DNA of 64,000 bases from Streptomyces sp. NRRL B-24484 (GTDB lineage Bacteria; Actinomycetota; Actinomycetes; Streptomycetales; Streptomycetaceae): NCBI RefSeq assembly GCF_000717715.1, contig NZ_JOAI01000025.1, positions 47,694 to 111,693 on the forward strand, written 5' to 3'. Both the position numbers and the translations under genes were made by a program. Positions 17,511 to 25,745 of the stretch are shown one piece after another. Every line of letters begins with the position of its first letter. The stretch's first letter is position 1. The notes beneath the pieces were generated by a model that saw nothing but the letters and a program-made list of their open reading frames with translations, did not search any database and was not told where the DNA came from.

Positions 17511-18203
17511 ATGCAGACTGTTGGGGGAGGAGTCAGGCGCGGCGGCGATCTGCTGATCGCCGCGGCGGCCGGGACCGTCGCGGTCCCGCTCGGCCTGCTG
17601 ATCGTCGTGCTGATCCGCTGCACCATGGGGGGCCCGGTGCTGTTCCGGCAGACCCGCACCGGACGGCACGGCAAGGAGTTCGACATCCTGAAGTTCCGCA
17701 CCATGCGGGAGAAACGTTACGCCGACGAGCCGGACGCCCCGCGGATCACCCGGCTCGGCACCTTCCTGCGCACCACCAGCCTCGACGAACTGCCCCAGCT
17801 GTGGAACGTCGCCCGTGGGGAGATGGGCGTCATCGGCCCCCGGCCGACCCTGCCGGAACAGGTCGTCCACTACTCCGAGCACCAGCGCGGCCGGCTCGCC
17901 GTCCGCCCCGGCCTGACCGGCTGGGCCCAGGTCAGGGGCCGCAACTCGATCACCTGGCCGGAGCGGATCGAACTCGACCTCTGGTACATCGCGCACCGCT
18001 CGCTCCTGCTCGACCTGCGCATCCTGCTGCTCACCGTCGGGGTGCTGCTCCGCCCGGCCGGCATCACCGCGGCGGGCGGCGTCAACCCCGGCTTCCCCGT
18101 CCCGGCCGAGCCGCCGGCCCGCGTCGTCGTCCCGCTGCCCGCCCCCCGGGAGGCCGAGGAGGCCGCCCCGTCCGCAGCCTCACCCGCCGCCGCCGGCCGA
18201 TGA
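17511..18203 (+). CDS. initiating sugar-phosphate transferase (PglC/WbaP C-terminal type)
   Basis: 230-aa monotopic phosphoglycosyl transferase. A single N-terminal hydrophobic segment (LLIAAAAGTVAVPLGLLIVV) is followed by the catalytic core. Key motifs are GGPVLFRQTRTGRHGKEF, ILKFRTM, TRLGTFLRTTSLDELPQLWN (containing the essential Asp-Glu dyad) and GVIGPRPTLPEQ. RPGLTGWAQVRGRN follows. The family moves a sugar-1-phosphate from UDP-sugar to undecaprenyl phosphate at the inner membrane face, starting glycan assembly. The ATG at 17511 follows GGGGGAGAGC. The last 35 residues are an Ala/Pro-rich tail. The next gene follows 7 bases after the stop. Confidence 0.93.
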   Translation: MQTVGGGVRRGGDLLIAAAAGTVAVPLGLLIVVLIRCTMGGPVLFRQTRTGRHGKEFDILKFRTMREKRYADEPDAPRITRLGTFLRTTSLDELPQLWNVARGEMGVIGPRPTLPEQVVHYSEHQRGRLAVRPGLTGWAQVRGRNSITWPERIELDLWYIAHRSLLLDLRILLLTVGVLLRPAGITAAGGVNPGFPVPAEPPARVVVPLPAPREAEEAAPSAASPAAAGR

Positions 18204-18210
18204 TGGAGCC

Positions 18211-18861
18211 ATGACCGAAGCCCAGCTGTGGATCGCCGGCGCCGGGGGCGTCGGCCGCGAGGCACTCGACACCGCACTCGCGGCCGGCGTCCCGGTGGCC
18301 GGATTCCTCGACGACCGGGCCCGCGGCACCGAGGTCCGCGGACTCAAGGTGCTCGCCCCCGAGGACCTGCCGCCCGGCAGCCGCTACCTGGTCGGCATCG
18401 CCGACCCGCACGTCCGGCTGAGGCTCGCCGCCCTGCTGGACGCGGCGGGCGGCGAGCCCGCGCTGCTCGTCCACCCACGGGCACTGATCGCCCCGGAGAC
18501 CGAACTCGCCCCCGGCTGCCTGGTGATGGGCGGCGCGTACGTCTCCAGCAGCGTCCGCCTCGGGGCGCACGGCCAGGTGCACTACAACGCCACGGTCGGC
18601 CACGACGCGGTGCTGGGGGAGCGGGTCACCGTCTACCCGGGCGGCAACGTCTCCGGCTCCGTCCGGCTCGCGGACGGCGCCACCGTCGGCTCCAACGCCG
18701 TGGTGCTCCAGGGCCGCACGGTGGGCGAGGACGCCTTCGTCGGCGCGGCCGCCGTGGTCACCCAGGACGTCCCGGCCGGCACCGTCGTGGTCGGCTCCCC
18801 GGCCCGCCCGCTGCGCCGGACCGCACGCCGGACCGCACGCCGGACGGCCGACGGCGGCTGA
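18211..18861 (+). CDS. PglD/NeuD-type sugar O/N-acetyltransferase
   Basis: 216-aa left-handed beta-helix acyltransferase. A Rossmann-like N-domain (LWIAGAGGVGREALDTALAA) binds the sugar nucleotide. From residue 90 on, hexapeptide repeats appear (LIAPETELAPGCLVMGGAYV, VTVYPGGNVSGSVRLADGAT). The conserved HYNATVGHD carries the catalytic His. PglD and NeuD proteins acetylate UDP-4-amino-sugars or sialic acids. Its position after the initiating transferase suggests modification of a sugar in the same polymer. The C-terminus repeats RTARRTARRTA. Confidence 0.88.
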   Translation: MTEAQLWIAGAGGVGREALDTALAAGVPVAGFLDDRARGTEVRGLKVLAPEDLPPGSRYLVGIADPHVRLRLAALLDAAGGEPALLVHPRALIAPETELAPGCLVMGGAYVSSSVRLGAHGQVHYNATVGHDAVLGERVTVYPGGNVSGSVRLADGATVGSNAVVLQGRTVGEDAFVGAAAVVTQDVPAGTVVVGSPARPLRRTARRTARRTADGG

Positions 18862-18899
18862 CGCGGGCCCGGCCCGACCCCGCGGGTTAGGGTCGGTCC

Positions 18900-19391
18900 A
18901 TGGCCATTCCGAGCTTCCTCGCCGAACTCCGCGCCCTCGTGGGCACCCGCCCGCTCTGGCTCTCCGGGGTCGCCGCCGTGATCGTCGACGACGACGGCCG
19001 CGTCCTGCTCAACCGCCGCAGCGACAACGGCAGGTGGGCGCTGATCGGCGGCATCCTCGACCCGGGGGAGCAGCCCGCCGACGGCCTCGCCCGCGAGGTG
19101 CTGGAGGAGACCGGCGTGAGCGTCCGGCCCGAGCGGCTCACCTCGGTCACCGTCTCCCCGATGCAGCACTACCCGAACGGCGATTGCGCCCAGTACCTCG
19201 ACCTGACCTTCCGCTGCCGGCTGCTGGCCGGCGAGCCGCGGGTCAACGACGACGAGTCGTTGGAGGTCGGCTGGTTCGCCCAGGACGCGCTGCCCCCGCT
19301 GGACGGCTACGCCCGGCACCGGCTGGACCTCGCCCTCGCCGGCGCCGAGCACACCGTCTTCTCCTTCGAACCGCCGGTCAGCGCCGGCTGA
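18900..19391 (+). CDS. NUDIX hydrolase
   Basis: 163-aa single-domain NUDIX protein. The box GGILDPGEQPADGLAREVLE followed by ETGV fits Gx5Ex7REUxEExGU with all metal-binding Glu residues. SGVAAVIVDDDGRVLLNRRS is the first strand region. The substrate is unknown; it may clean up nucleotide sugars or oxidised nucleotides. The ATG at 18900 has only a weak RBS (TTAGGGTCGG). Its 3' end overlaps the convergent epimerase gene by 14 bases. Confidence 0.9.
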   Translation: MAIPSFLAELRALVGTRPLWLSGVAAVIVDDDGRVLLNRRSDNGRWALIGGILDPGEQPADGLAREVLEETGVSVRPERLTSVTVSPMQHYPNGDCAQYLDLTFRCRLLAGEPRVNDDESLEVGWFAQDALPPLDGYARHRLDLALAGAEHTVFSFEPPVSAG

Positions 19392-20307
19392 ACCACTCCG
19401 CCGTCCGCTCCAGGCCCTCCCGCAGCGGCACCGGCCGGACGTCCGGGAACAGCTCGCGCAGCCGCCCGTTGTCCGCCTGCGAGTCCCGGACGTCCCCGGC
19501 CCGCGGCTCGGTGTGCTCCGTCTCCAGCGGGCGGCCGAGCACCGAGCCCAGCTCGCCGACCAGCTCCATCAGCGTCGTCCGGGTGCCGAACGCCAGGTTC
19601 ACCGGATCCGCGTGGACGACCCGGCGCAGCACCGCCCCGGTCAGCACCTGGGCGACCGTCCCGACGTAGGTGAAGTCCCGGCTCTGCCCGCCGTCCCCGT
19701 GCACCGTCAGCGGCCGCCCCGCCAGCGCCGCGTCCAGGAAGGCCGGCACCACCGCGGCGTACGCGTGCCCGGCCGGCTGCAGCGGGCCGAAGACGTTGAA
19801 GAAGCGCAGTGGCAGCACCCCCAGCCCGTAGCAGTGGTGGTACGCCGCCAGGTACGCCTCGGTGGCCAGCTTGCTCACCGCGTACGGGCTCATCGGCGCG
19901 GTGCGCATGGTCTCGCGCTTGGGCAGCTCCCGGTTGGCGCCGTACACCGACGAGGAGGACGCCGCCGCCACGTACAGGCCGCCCGCGCGGCGGGCCGCCT
20001 CCAGCACCTCCAGCGTGCCGGTGGCGTTGGCGTGGTGGCTGGCCAGCGGGTCCTTCACCGAGCGGGGCACCGAGGGCAGCGCGGCCAGGTGCACCACGGC
20101 GTCGGCGCCCGCGAAGGCCTCGTCCAGCAGCGCCGAATCGAGGATCGTGCCCTGGTGCAGCGTCACGCCGAGCCCGTCCAGGTTGGCCTTGTCGCCGGTC
20201 GACAGGTCGTCCACCGCCCGGACCTCCTCGACCTCCGGGCGGGTCAGCAGCTCCCGGACGAGGTTGGCGCCGATGAAGCCGGCTCCGCCGGTGACGACCA
20301 CGCGCAT
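19378..20307 (-). CDS. NAD-dependent sugar-nucleotide epimerase/dehydratase (GalE-like)
   Basis: 309-aa extended-SDR enzyme. MRVVVTGGAGFIGANLV has the NAD-binding GxxGxxG. VHLAALPSVPRSVKDP matches the extended-SDR segment, and SPYAVSKLATEAY carries the YxxxK catalytic pair; RFFNVFGP is the GalE-type product-binding motif. It probably interconverts UDP-hexoses or related sugars for the surface polymer. The ATG at 20307 follows GGGGGGAGTCCC. It is convergent with and overlaps the NUDIX gene. Confidence 0.9.
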   Translation of the reverse strand: MRVVVTGGAGFIGANLVRELLTRPEVEEVRAVDDLSTGDKANLDGLGVTLHQGTILDSALLDEAFAGADAVVHLAALPSVPRSVKDPLASHHANATGTLEVLEAARRAGGLYVAAASSSSVYGANRELPKRETMRTAPMSPYAVSKLATEAYLAAYHHCYGLGVLPLRFFNVFGPLQPAGHAYAAVVPAFLDAALAGRPLTVHGDGGQSRDFTYVGTVAQVLTGAVLRRVVHADPVNLAFGTRTTLMELVGELGSVLGRPLETEHTEPRAGDVRDSQADNGRLRELFPDVRPVPLREGLERTAEWFSRR

Positions 20308-20398
20308 GCTGGGACTCCCCCCGTTCGGCCGGAGCCTCTCCCCGCCCCGCGCTCCCGGCCGATGCTAGCGGCGCACCGGTCACCCGGAGGGCGTTCCG

Positions 20399-20947
20399 TC
20401 ACAAATGGGGCCGACCGGTCTTGTGCTGACGGTACGTCTCCTCGGCCGCGTCCAGCACGGCCGCCAGGTCGCCGCCGGCCGTCGCGGTGACCACGGCCGC
20501 CACCGCGCCCTCCACGAACGGTGCGTCGGCGAACCGCACGGGGAAGGGCAGCCCGTGCTCGTCCGCGTCGGCCAGCAGCGCCAGCACCGTGGTGACCGCG
20601 CTGCCCAGGTCGGAGAGGACGGCCACCCCGTGCCCCTGGTCCACCCGCCGGGCCGCGGCCGCCACCAGGACGGCACTGGTGCCGAGGCCGTCGTCCGGGG
20701 TGCCGCCGGTCGCCGAGACCGGCGCCGGGTCGTCGCTGCCGGACAGCGTCAGCGCGAGCCGGCGCACCGCCAGCGCCAGCTCCTGGCTGTGCGAGACCAG
20801 CACCACCCCGACCCGGCCGTGCCCCGACGGCCGGGTCGGCCTGGGCACCGCCGCCGGCCGGGTCGCGGTCGCGGACCCGGCACCGGGGGCTGACGGGGCG
20901 TCGGAGATCGGGATCACATCGGCGCGCGTGCCGGCCCGGCGGTCCAT
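20399..20947 (-). CDS. dhaM: DhaM-like PTS-dependent dihydroxyacetone kinase phosphoryl donor
   Basis: 182-aa protein with an EIIA-mannose-like domain. VGVVLVSHSQELA contains the phospho-accepting His53. GLGTSAVLVAAAARRV and VAVLSDLGSAVTTVLALLAD match DhaM, which relays phosphate from HPr to DhaL-ADP. The ATG at 20947 follows GGGAGCAG. The first 45 residues are a low-complexity Pro/Ala extension not usual in the family. No dhaK or dhaL gene lies in the window, although glycerol genes occur at 52-57 kb. Its kinase partners must be elsewhere or lost. Confidence 0.83.
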   Translation of the reverse strand: MDRRAGTRADVIPISDAPSAPGAGSATATRPAAVPRPTRPSGHGRVGVVLVSHSQELALAVRRLALTLSGSDDPAPVSATGGTPDDGLGTSAVLVAAAARRVDQGHGVAVLSDLGSAVTTVLALLADADEHGLPFPVRFADAPFVEGAVAAVVTATAGGDLAAVLDAAEETYRQHKTGRPHL

Positions 20948-21155
20948 CGGCTGCTCCCTGGTGGCTGAACGATCGTGCGGGCACCACTCTCGCAGCCCCG
21001 CGCCGCGGGACGGGCCAATGGCGGCCGTGTCTACCACAGCCGGCCGCCGCCCGGCGGGCGATCCGCCGCATCGCCCGCCCACGGGCCGAAGTCGCCCCGC
21101 CGCCGACCGGCCGCTGGCTACATTGGAGCCCGGACGACAGCGTGAGGAGCAGGGG

Positions 21156-21392
21156 ATGGCGACCGACACGGTGACCGGCGCGGGGCGCATGCCCAAGCCG
21201 AGACTCGACCTCGACGGGGCGGAGTGGCTCTCCAGCAGCCAGGGCGACGGAGACGTCCAGATCGCCTTCGTCGACGGCTTCATCGCGATGCGGGACGGGC
21301 GCAACCCGGACGGCCCCGCCCTCGTCTTCACCCCGGCCGAGTGGCGGGCCTTCGTGCTCGGTGCCCGGGACGGCGAGTTCGACCTCACCTGA
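21156..21392 (+). CDS. DUF397 domain protein
   Basis: 78-aa small protein. WLSSSQGDGDVQIAFVDGFI, MRDGRNPDGPALVFTPAEW and FVLGARDGEF are the signature of DUF397, an actinomycete family. Members usually sit next to an XRE regulator or anti-sigma-like ATPase and are thought to act with it. The ATG at 21156 follows GAGGAGCAGGGG. Here no XRE partner is adjacent: upstream is divergent dhaM and downstream is a 718-bp gap, so it is an orphan copy. Confidence 0.88.
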   Translation: MATDTVTGAGRMPKPRLDLDGAEWLSSSQGDGDVQIAFVDGFIAMRDGRNPDGPALVFTPAEWRAFVLGARDGEFDLT

Positions 21393-22110
21393 CGCCGGCG
21401 CCCGGCGGACCTCCGGCTGAACCCCCGGTGACGGCACGGAGGTCACAAATGAATTCTGATGGACCGAAACTCGTTGACTGCTGGACAAGCGGCGGCCCAC
21501 AGTATGGAGCAGGCAGACGCCGTGCCGACCGCCCCCACGCGGTCGTGCACGGCGCCCGCTGTGCTGCCCGTCACCGGCGCCGGCGACGAGCTCCTCCCGA
21601 GGTGTCCCCGCACGCACCGGAGTGCGTTCGGCCACCCGGGCCCGCGAAGGGCCGGTCGTCGCAGGGAGGATGGCACCGGGCCGAGAGCTACTCGGCTGCG
21701 GTACCGAAGGTCCGGGTCATCCGCACGCCCCCACGCGGCGGTGCCCCGGACAGGTCCGCGAGTGCGACGGGCCGGGGCCCCGCGAACCTGGCTTGTGGAA
21801 TTGTCGTTCGTACTGCTCCGCCCTCCGGCCCGGCACCCTGGCGGGCGGCGGAGCGGCGACGGTGGATCAGGTCTGTTCGCACGAGGACGTGCTGAGCGAG
21901 GGAAGCGTGACATGGCACGCTTGAACAAGCCGCCCCCCGGTGGGACGAACCCACAGCGGCTGTCGTGCTGAACCGAACGTAGCCCGGACGGTTGCTCAGA
22001 GTCAACATTGGTCTCTGAGCGTCGATGCCCGGCCGGTCACCGCCGTGCGCCCGCGTGCGCCGGGGCACCCGTGCGCGGGCCCCGCGGCCCCCGACCCGTA
22101 CGATGGTGTC
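21393..22110. other. long gene-poor gap with an AT-richer start, a hairpin and a possible 19-codon ORF
   Basis: No open frame in this 718-bp region has convincing codon bias or family similarity. The first 80 bases are noticeably AT-richer than their surroundings and include GGAGGTCACAAATG at 21443-21451. The frame opened there soon loses GC3 bias. At 21912-21971 a 19-codon frame (MARLNKPPPGGTNPQRLSC) follows GAGGGAAG. At 21994-22020 GCTCAGAG and CTCTGAGC form an 8-bp hairpin with an 11-base loop. The region may carry a promoter, a small RNA or a decayed gene. Confidence 0.4.
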
Positions 22111-22605
22111 ATGTCATTCCTCCGCCGTCGCTCCGGCTCGCCCGCAGGTCCGGACTTCGACGTGCTCGCGATGGACCCGGGCGACTGGCCGGGGCACTTC
22201 GGGGCCATGACGATGAACGCCCAGGACGGCTCGTGCCAGGGCATCTTCCTGCGCTACGACCTCTTCGGCGGCCGCGGCCCGGCCATGTTCATCGGCAACC
22301 TGCCGGAGGGCTCGCCCGCCCGGGAGCCCGAGGACGGCGTGCCCTTCGAGGTCCGCCAGCTGCTCGCCGCCCTCGAGAACGACGAGCCGGTGGACTACGT
22401 CTCCGCCGAGGACTTCCCGGTGATGCTGGGCGACGACCTGCTGATCGTGAAGAAGGTCAAGGTCTCCGAGGAGCGGGTGTTCTGCTCCCAGTTCGGCCGC
22501 AGCGACGGCGTGCTGGTCACCATCGCCTCCTGGGACCGCCCGATCGCGGACGACCTCTACCAGCTGCTCAAGCCGCTGCCCGCGGAGATGTTCCAGCAGG
22601 GCTGA
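22111..22605 (+). CDS. conserved-type hypothetical protein
   Basis: 164-aa soluble acidic protein of unknown function. It starts MSFLRRRSGS. It contains FGAMTMNAQDGSCQGIFLRY, YVSAEDFPVMLGDDLLIVKK and VFCSQFGRSDGVLVTIASW. No catalytic motif or membrane segment is visible. GC3 is high, supporting a real gene. The ATG at 22111 lacks a clear Shine-Dalgarno; ATG or GTG at 22103-22108 are not in a better context. I do not recognise its family. Confidence 0.75.
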   Translation: MSFLRRRSGSPAGPDFDVLAMDPGDWPGHFGAMTMNAQDGSCQGIFLRYDLFGGRGPAMFIGNLPEGSPAREPEDGVPFEVRQLLAALENDEPVDYVSAEDFPVMLGDDLLIVKKVKVSEERVFCSQFGRSDGVLVTIASWDRPIADDLYQLLKPLPAEMFQQG

Positions 22606-22625
22606 ACCGACCGGTACGGACGCGC

Positions 22626-22655
22626 TTGACGGTGACGATCAACGCTTCGTACAGT
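22626..22655 (+). promoter_or_regulatory. sigma-70-type (HrdB-like) promoter for the leader peptide
   Basis: TTGACG (22626-22631) and TACAGT (22650-22655) are separated by 18 bases. The ATG of the leader peptide is at 22663, seven bases after the -10 hexamer. Transcription would therefore begin at or within a base of the start codon, predicting a leaderless mRNA. Confidence 0.7.
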
Positions 22656-22662
22656 CACCGGC

Positions 22663-22746
22663 ATGTCGTGCCGTCCTCCGCTGCTCACCCGCCGCAGGCA
22701 CCTGGACCTGCGACGCGACGCGGGCGGGACCTGTCCGGGCAGATGA
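22663..22746 (+). CDS. cysteine-type regulatory leader peptide
   Basis: 27-codon ORF ending TGA at 22744-22746. It begins MSCRPPLLTRRRHLDLRR and continues through DAGGTC to a final PGR. The pattern RRHxDLxR followed by a Cys is that of short actinomycete leader peptides found before sulfur-assimilation genes. In mycobacteria, comparable leaderless Cys-containing upstream ORFs are known to attenuate downstream genes in response to cysteine. A good -35/-10 pair ends seven bases before its ATG. The acyl-CoA-dehydrogenase-like gene begins 146 bases downstream, with GC-rich self-complementary sequence between. Confidence 0.75.
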   Translation: MSCRPPLLTRRRHLDLRRDAGGTCPGR

Positions 22747-22892
22747 CCGGGGCCCGAGGCCCCCACGTCCCCGCGGCACCGGGCCGCCGCCAGGCCGCCC
22801 GCGCCGCCGGCCGCGCGCCGCAGCGCCCCGCCGCCGGCCCGCACCTGCCGCCCCGCAGCCCGCGTCCCGCCGCCAGCCCGGAGGCACCCGCC

Positions 22893-24074
22893 ATGACACC
22901 TGCCACCGCCCCGCCCGACGAGCGCGCCGCCGTCACCGAGGCCCTCGCCCGACTGCCCCGCGTCGCCGACCTGCTCGCCGCCCGGGCGGAGGAGCACGAC
23001 CGGGACGGGACCTTCCCGTACCAGGGCGTCGAGGCCGTCCACGAGGCCGGCCTGCTCACCCTCACCGTGGCCCGCCGGCACGGCGGGGCCGGCGCCGGAC
23101 TCGCCGACACCGTCCGCGTGCTCGCCGCACTCGGCCGCGGCGACGCCTCCGTCGCCGTGCTCGCCGCCCACACCCTGCTGCTCCACGCCGAACAGGACCG
23201 CGCCGGGCTGTGGCCCGCCGCCGCGTACCGCAGGGTGCTCACCGAGTCGCGCCGCGGACCGGCCCTGCTCGGCGCGCTCCGCAGCGATCCCGGCGCACCC
23301 GCCACGGTGGCCCACTGGGACGGCGAGGCCTGGGAGCTGACGGGCCGGAAGCACGACTGCAGCGGCGCCGAGGCGCTCGCCTGGATGGCCGTCCCGGCCC
23401 GCACCGACGAGGCCGTCCCCCGGACGGGCCTGTTCCTCGTCCGCGGCGACAGCCCCGGCCTGGAGATCGACCCGGTCTGGGACCAGCTCGGCCTGCGCGC
23501 CAGCGCCGGCCACGACGTCGTCCTCGACCGGGTGCGGGTCGCGCCCGAACTGGCCGTCCGGCTGACCGCGCCCGGCCGGGAGACCCCGGAGCAGCGGGCC
23601 GCCGACGACACCGCCCGGGCCTGGCACGACCTCGCCCTCGCCGCCGTCCACCTCGGCACCGCCCACGCCGCCCGGGACTGGCTGGTCCGCTTCCTGCGCC
23701 TGCGCACCCCGGCCAACCTCACCGAACCGCTCGCCACCCTGCCGCGCCACCGCTCCGCGCTCGGCGAGATCGAGGCCGCCCTGATCGGCGCCGAGGAGGT
23801 GCTCACCGCCGTCGCCGCCGCCGTGGACCGCGGCGACCCCGGTGCCGCCGCCCGCAGCGCCGCCGCCCACCTGCTCGCCGGACGCGCCGCCAACGCCGCC
23901 GTCCAACAGGCCGTCGCCCTCAGCGGCAGCCCCGGGCTCAGCCGGCGCCACCCGCTGGAGCGCTACCTGCGGGACGTCCTCAGCAGCCGGACGCACTTCC
24001 CGCCGGACGACGCCGTGCTGGACGCGCTCGCCGCGGCCGCCCTGGAACGCGGAGGTCCGCGCCGCTCCGGGTAG
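22893..24074 (+). CDS. acyl-CoA dehydrogenase-fold flavoprotein (SfnB/DszC-like)
   Basis: 393-aa acyl-CoA-dehydrogenase superfamily protein. The helical N-domain has GVEAVHEAGLLTLTVARRHG and GDASVAVLAAHTLLLHAEQ. The central beta-domain has WELTGRKHDCSGAEALAWMA and DQLGLRASAGHDVVLDRVRV. The C-terminal helical domain resembles the type-2 C-domain of FMN/FAD-dependent monooxygenases such as DszC and the sulfur-acquisition protein SfnB. The usual catalytic Glu of true acyl-CoA dehydrogenases is not evident. The ATG at 22893 follows CCCGGAGG. The Cys leader peptide upstream suggests regulation by sulfur supply, so an organosulfur-related oxidation is more likely than fatty-acid oxidation. Confidence 0.82.
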   Translation: MTPATAPPDERAAVTEALARLPRVADLLAARAEEHDRDGTFPYQGVEAVHEAGLLTLTVARRHGGAGAGLADTVRVLAALGRGDASVAVLAAHTLLLHAEQDRAGLWPAAAYRRVLTESRRGPALLGALRSDPGAPATVAHWDGEAWELTGRKHDCSGAEALAWMAVPARTDEAVPRTGLFLVRGDSPGLEIDPVWDQLGLRASAGHDVVLDRVRVAPELAVRLTAPGRETPEQRAADDTARAWHDLALAAVHLGTAHAARDWLVRFLRLRTPANLTEPLATLPRHRSALGEIEAALIGAEEVLTAVAAAVDRGDPGAAARSAAAHLLAGRAANAAVQQAVALSGSPGLSRRHPLERYLRDVLSSRTHFPPDDAVLDALAAAALERGGPRRSG

Positions 24075-24122
24075 TCCGGAGCGGCTCCGGCCCGACCCGG
24101 TCCGACGCGGACCGCGACCTCC

Positions 24123-25289
24123 TCAGCGGGTGCCGACCGCCGCCCGCACCGCGCGGCGGGCCAGCGCCGCGTCGTCGTACAGCCGGCGGATCATGATGCG
24201 CTGCTCCTCGCCCGCGCCCGGGACGTCGTGCAGCCGGATCTCCCGCATCAGCACCAGGACGAGGTTCACCAGGAAGGCGTCCCGGGCCAGCGTCCCGCCG
24301 GACTGCGCGAGCTGGCTGATCTGCCGGCGGGCCGCGGTGTCCCCGGAGAGCACGCTCCAGAGCACCGCCAGGTCGTAGCCCGGCAGGTACCAGCCGGCCT
24401 CCTCCCAGTCGAGCAGCACCGGTCCGGAGGGCGCCAGCAGGATGTTGCCGAGCAGCGCGTCGCCGTGGCACAGCTGCCGGGGGGTGTTCGCCAGGCCGTG
24501 CAGCAGCTGGCGCAGGTCGCCCGCGTCCCGGTCGGTGAGCTGGCCCACCGAGTGGAAGCGCGCGATCTCCATCGCGTAGTCCAGCGGCTTGCCGAAGACG
24601 TCGGTCGGCGGACGCCAGAGGTTCAGCGTGCGCACCGCGCCGAGCACCGCGCGGACCTCGCCCGGGGTGGGCGGGTTCACCGGGTGCCGCTCGCGGGCCG
24701 CGGGCCGGCCCGGCACCCGCTCCAGCACCAGCACGCAGCGGTCGTGGTCGGCCGCCACCAGCCGGGGCAGCCGCACCGGCGGGCGGTGCCGGACGAACGC
24801 CCGGTAGACCGCCACCTCGTGGTGGAACCGCTCGACCAGCTGCTCGTCCCGGGCGGCCTGCGGCGCCAGGCACTTGGCGACCACCGGGGCCCGCCCGATG
24901 GTGCCGGCGACGAGGATGTGCCGGCTGCCCTCCCGCAGCACCTGCCGGGGGAGGAAGGCGGGACATATCCGCGAGACGGCGGCCAGGGCGGCCTTCACGG
25001 CGGGCGTCTGCAGCGCCGCGGGGTCGACCCGGTCGACGAAGCCCTCACCCGTGCGGGTGGTCAGCAGTCGGCCGGGGACCGACCGCAGCGGGGCCTCCGG
25101 CCGACCGGCGATCGCGGTCCTGGCCAGGGCGGTGCGGGGGTCGCGCAGCTCGGTGCCCCGCGGGGCGGGTCGGCCGCCGGCCGCGGTCGGCGGCCGCAGC
25201 GCGGGGCGGGCCTGCGCCGGGAGGTGGCGCGCGATTCCCGGTTCGGGGGCGGGTGCCGGGCGGGTGCCGGTGCTGGCTGTGGAGTACAT
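24123..25289 (-). CDS. APH/choline-kinase-family phosphotransferase
   Basis: 388-aa kinase-fold protein. [20 protein letters not shown] supplies the ATP-binding Lys. [20 protein letters not shown] is the Brenner-type catalytic HGDxxxxN loop near residue 275, and [18 protein letters not shown] is the metal-binding D(W/F)E loop. The family phosphorylates small hydroxyl or amino compounds, including aminoglycosides, but the substrate is not deducible. The first 85 residues are a Pro/Arg-rich extension. A later start is possible because SD signals at ATG 25289 are distant. It is divergent from the NsdA-like regulator. Confidence 0.83.
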   Translation of the reverse strand: MYSTASTGTRPAPAPEPGIARHLPAQARPALRPPTAAGGRPAPRGTELRDPRTALARTAIAGRPEAPLRSVPGRLLTTRTGEGFVDRVDPAALQTPAVKAALAAVSRICPAFLPRQVLREGSRHILVAGTIGRAPVVAKCLAPQAARDEQLVERFHHEVAVYRAFVRHRPPVRLPRLVAADHDRCVLVLERVPGRPAARERHPVNPPTPGEVRAVLGAVRTLNLWRPPTDVFGKPLDYAMEIARFHSVGQLTDRDAGDLRQLLHGLANTPRQLCHGDALLGNILLAPSGPVLLDWEEAGWYLPGYDLAVLWSVLSGDTAARRQISQLAQSGGTLARDAFLVNLVLVLMREIRLHDVPGAGEEQRIMIRRLYDDAALARRAVRAAVGTR

Positions 25290-25745
25290 GGGCTGGTGAG
25301 GGTCCCTTCCTGGCCGACTGCGGTGCCGTCTTCGCCAGGTCGGGCCGGGGCCCGTGAACTGCCCCTGGCGCGACCGGCGGCCCGGGTGGAGTGCGGGCGT
25401 CGGGCGCGGTGCCGGCGGGCCTCCTCCGCACCCTGGGGAATGCGGTGTCCGCCTGCCGCGCCGTGCCCGACGCCCCCGCGCCACCCGGCCGCGCCACCCC
25501 CTCCGGGGAGTCCCGGAGGCGTCCGCCCGGAGCCGTTCGGACGGGCCTCTGACGACCCGTCGGGCCGGAACCGTGGACGTCCCGGCCGCCTCCCGGCTCC
25601 GAAGTCGGGGTGGCGCCTTCCTACCTGACACCGCGTCGGCACTGGCACACCATGTGGCGTGCCCTGGCGAACCCTGGCGAATGGTCGCGTGGCATGTGAC
25701 AGAGCCACTACTGTCGAAATCAGCCGAGGAACCTGGGGGCTTCAC
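25290..25745. promoter_or_regulatory. divergent promoter region with a tandem CCCTGGCGAA repeat
   Basis: This 456-bp gap separates the phosphotransferase from the NsdA-like regulator. No gene is supported. Near the regulator, CCCTGGCGAA occurs twice head-to-tail at 25662-25671 and 25672-25681, a 10-bp (one helical turn) period. A TACTGT hexamer at 25709-25714 could be the -10 of the regulator promoter, with no good -35. The direct repeat directly upstream is a plausible activator or autoregulatory site. Confidence 0.45.

Noticed and set aside
21449..21895. ORF with a good GGAGGT ribosome binding site
   Set aside because: Codon use soon becomes atypical, the protein is Arg/Pro-rich without motifs, and it overlaps other equally open frames.
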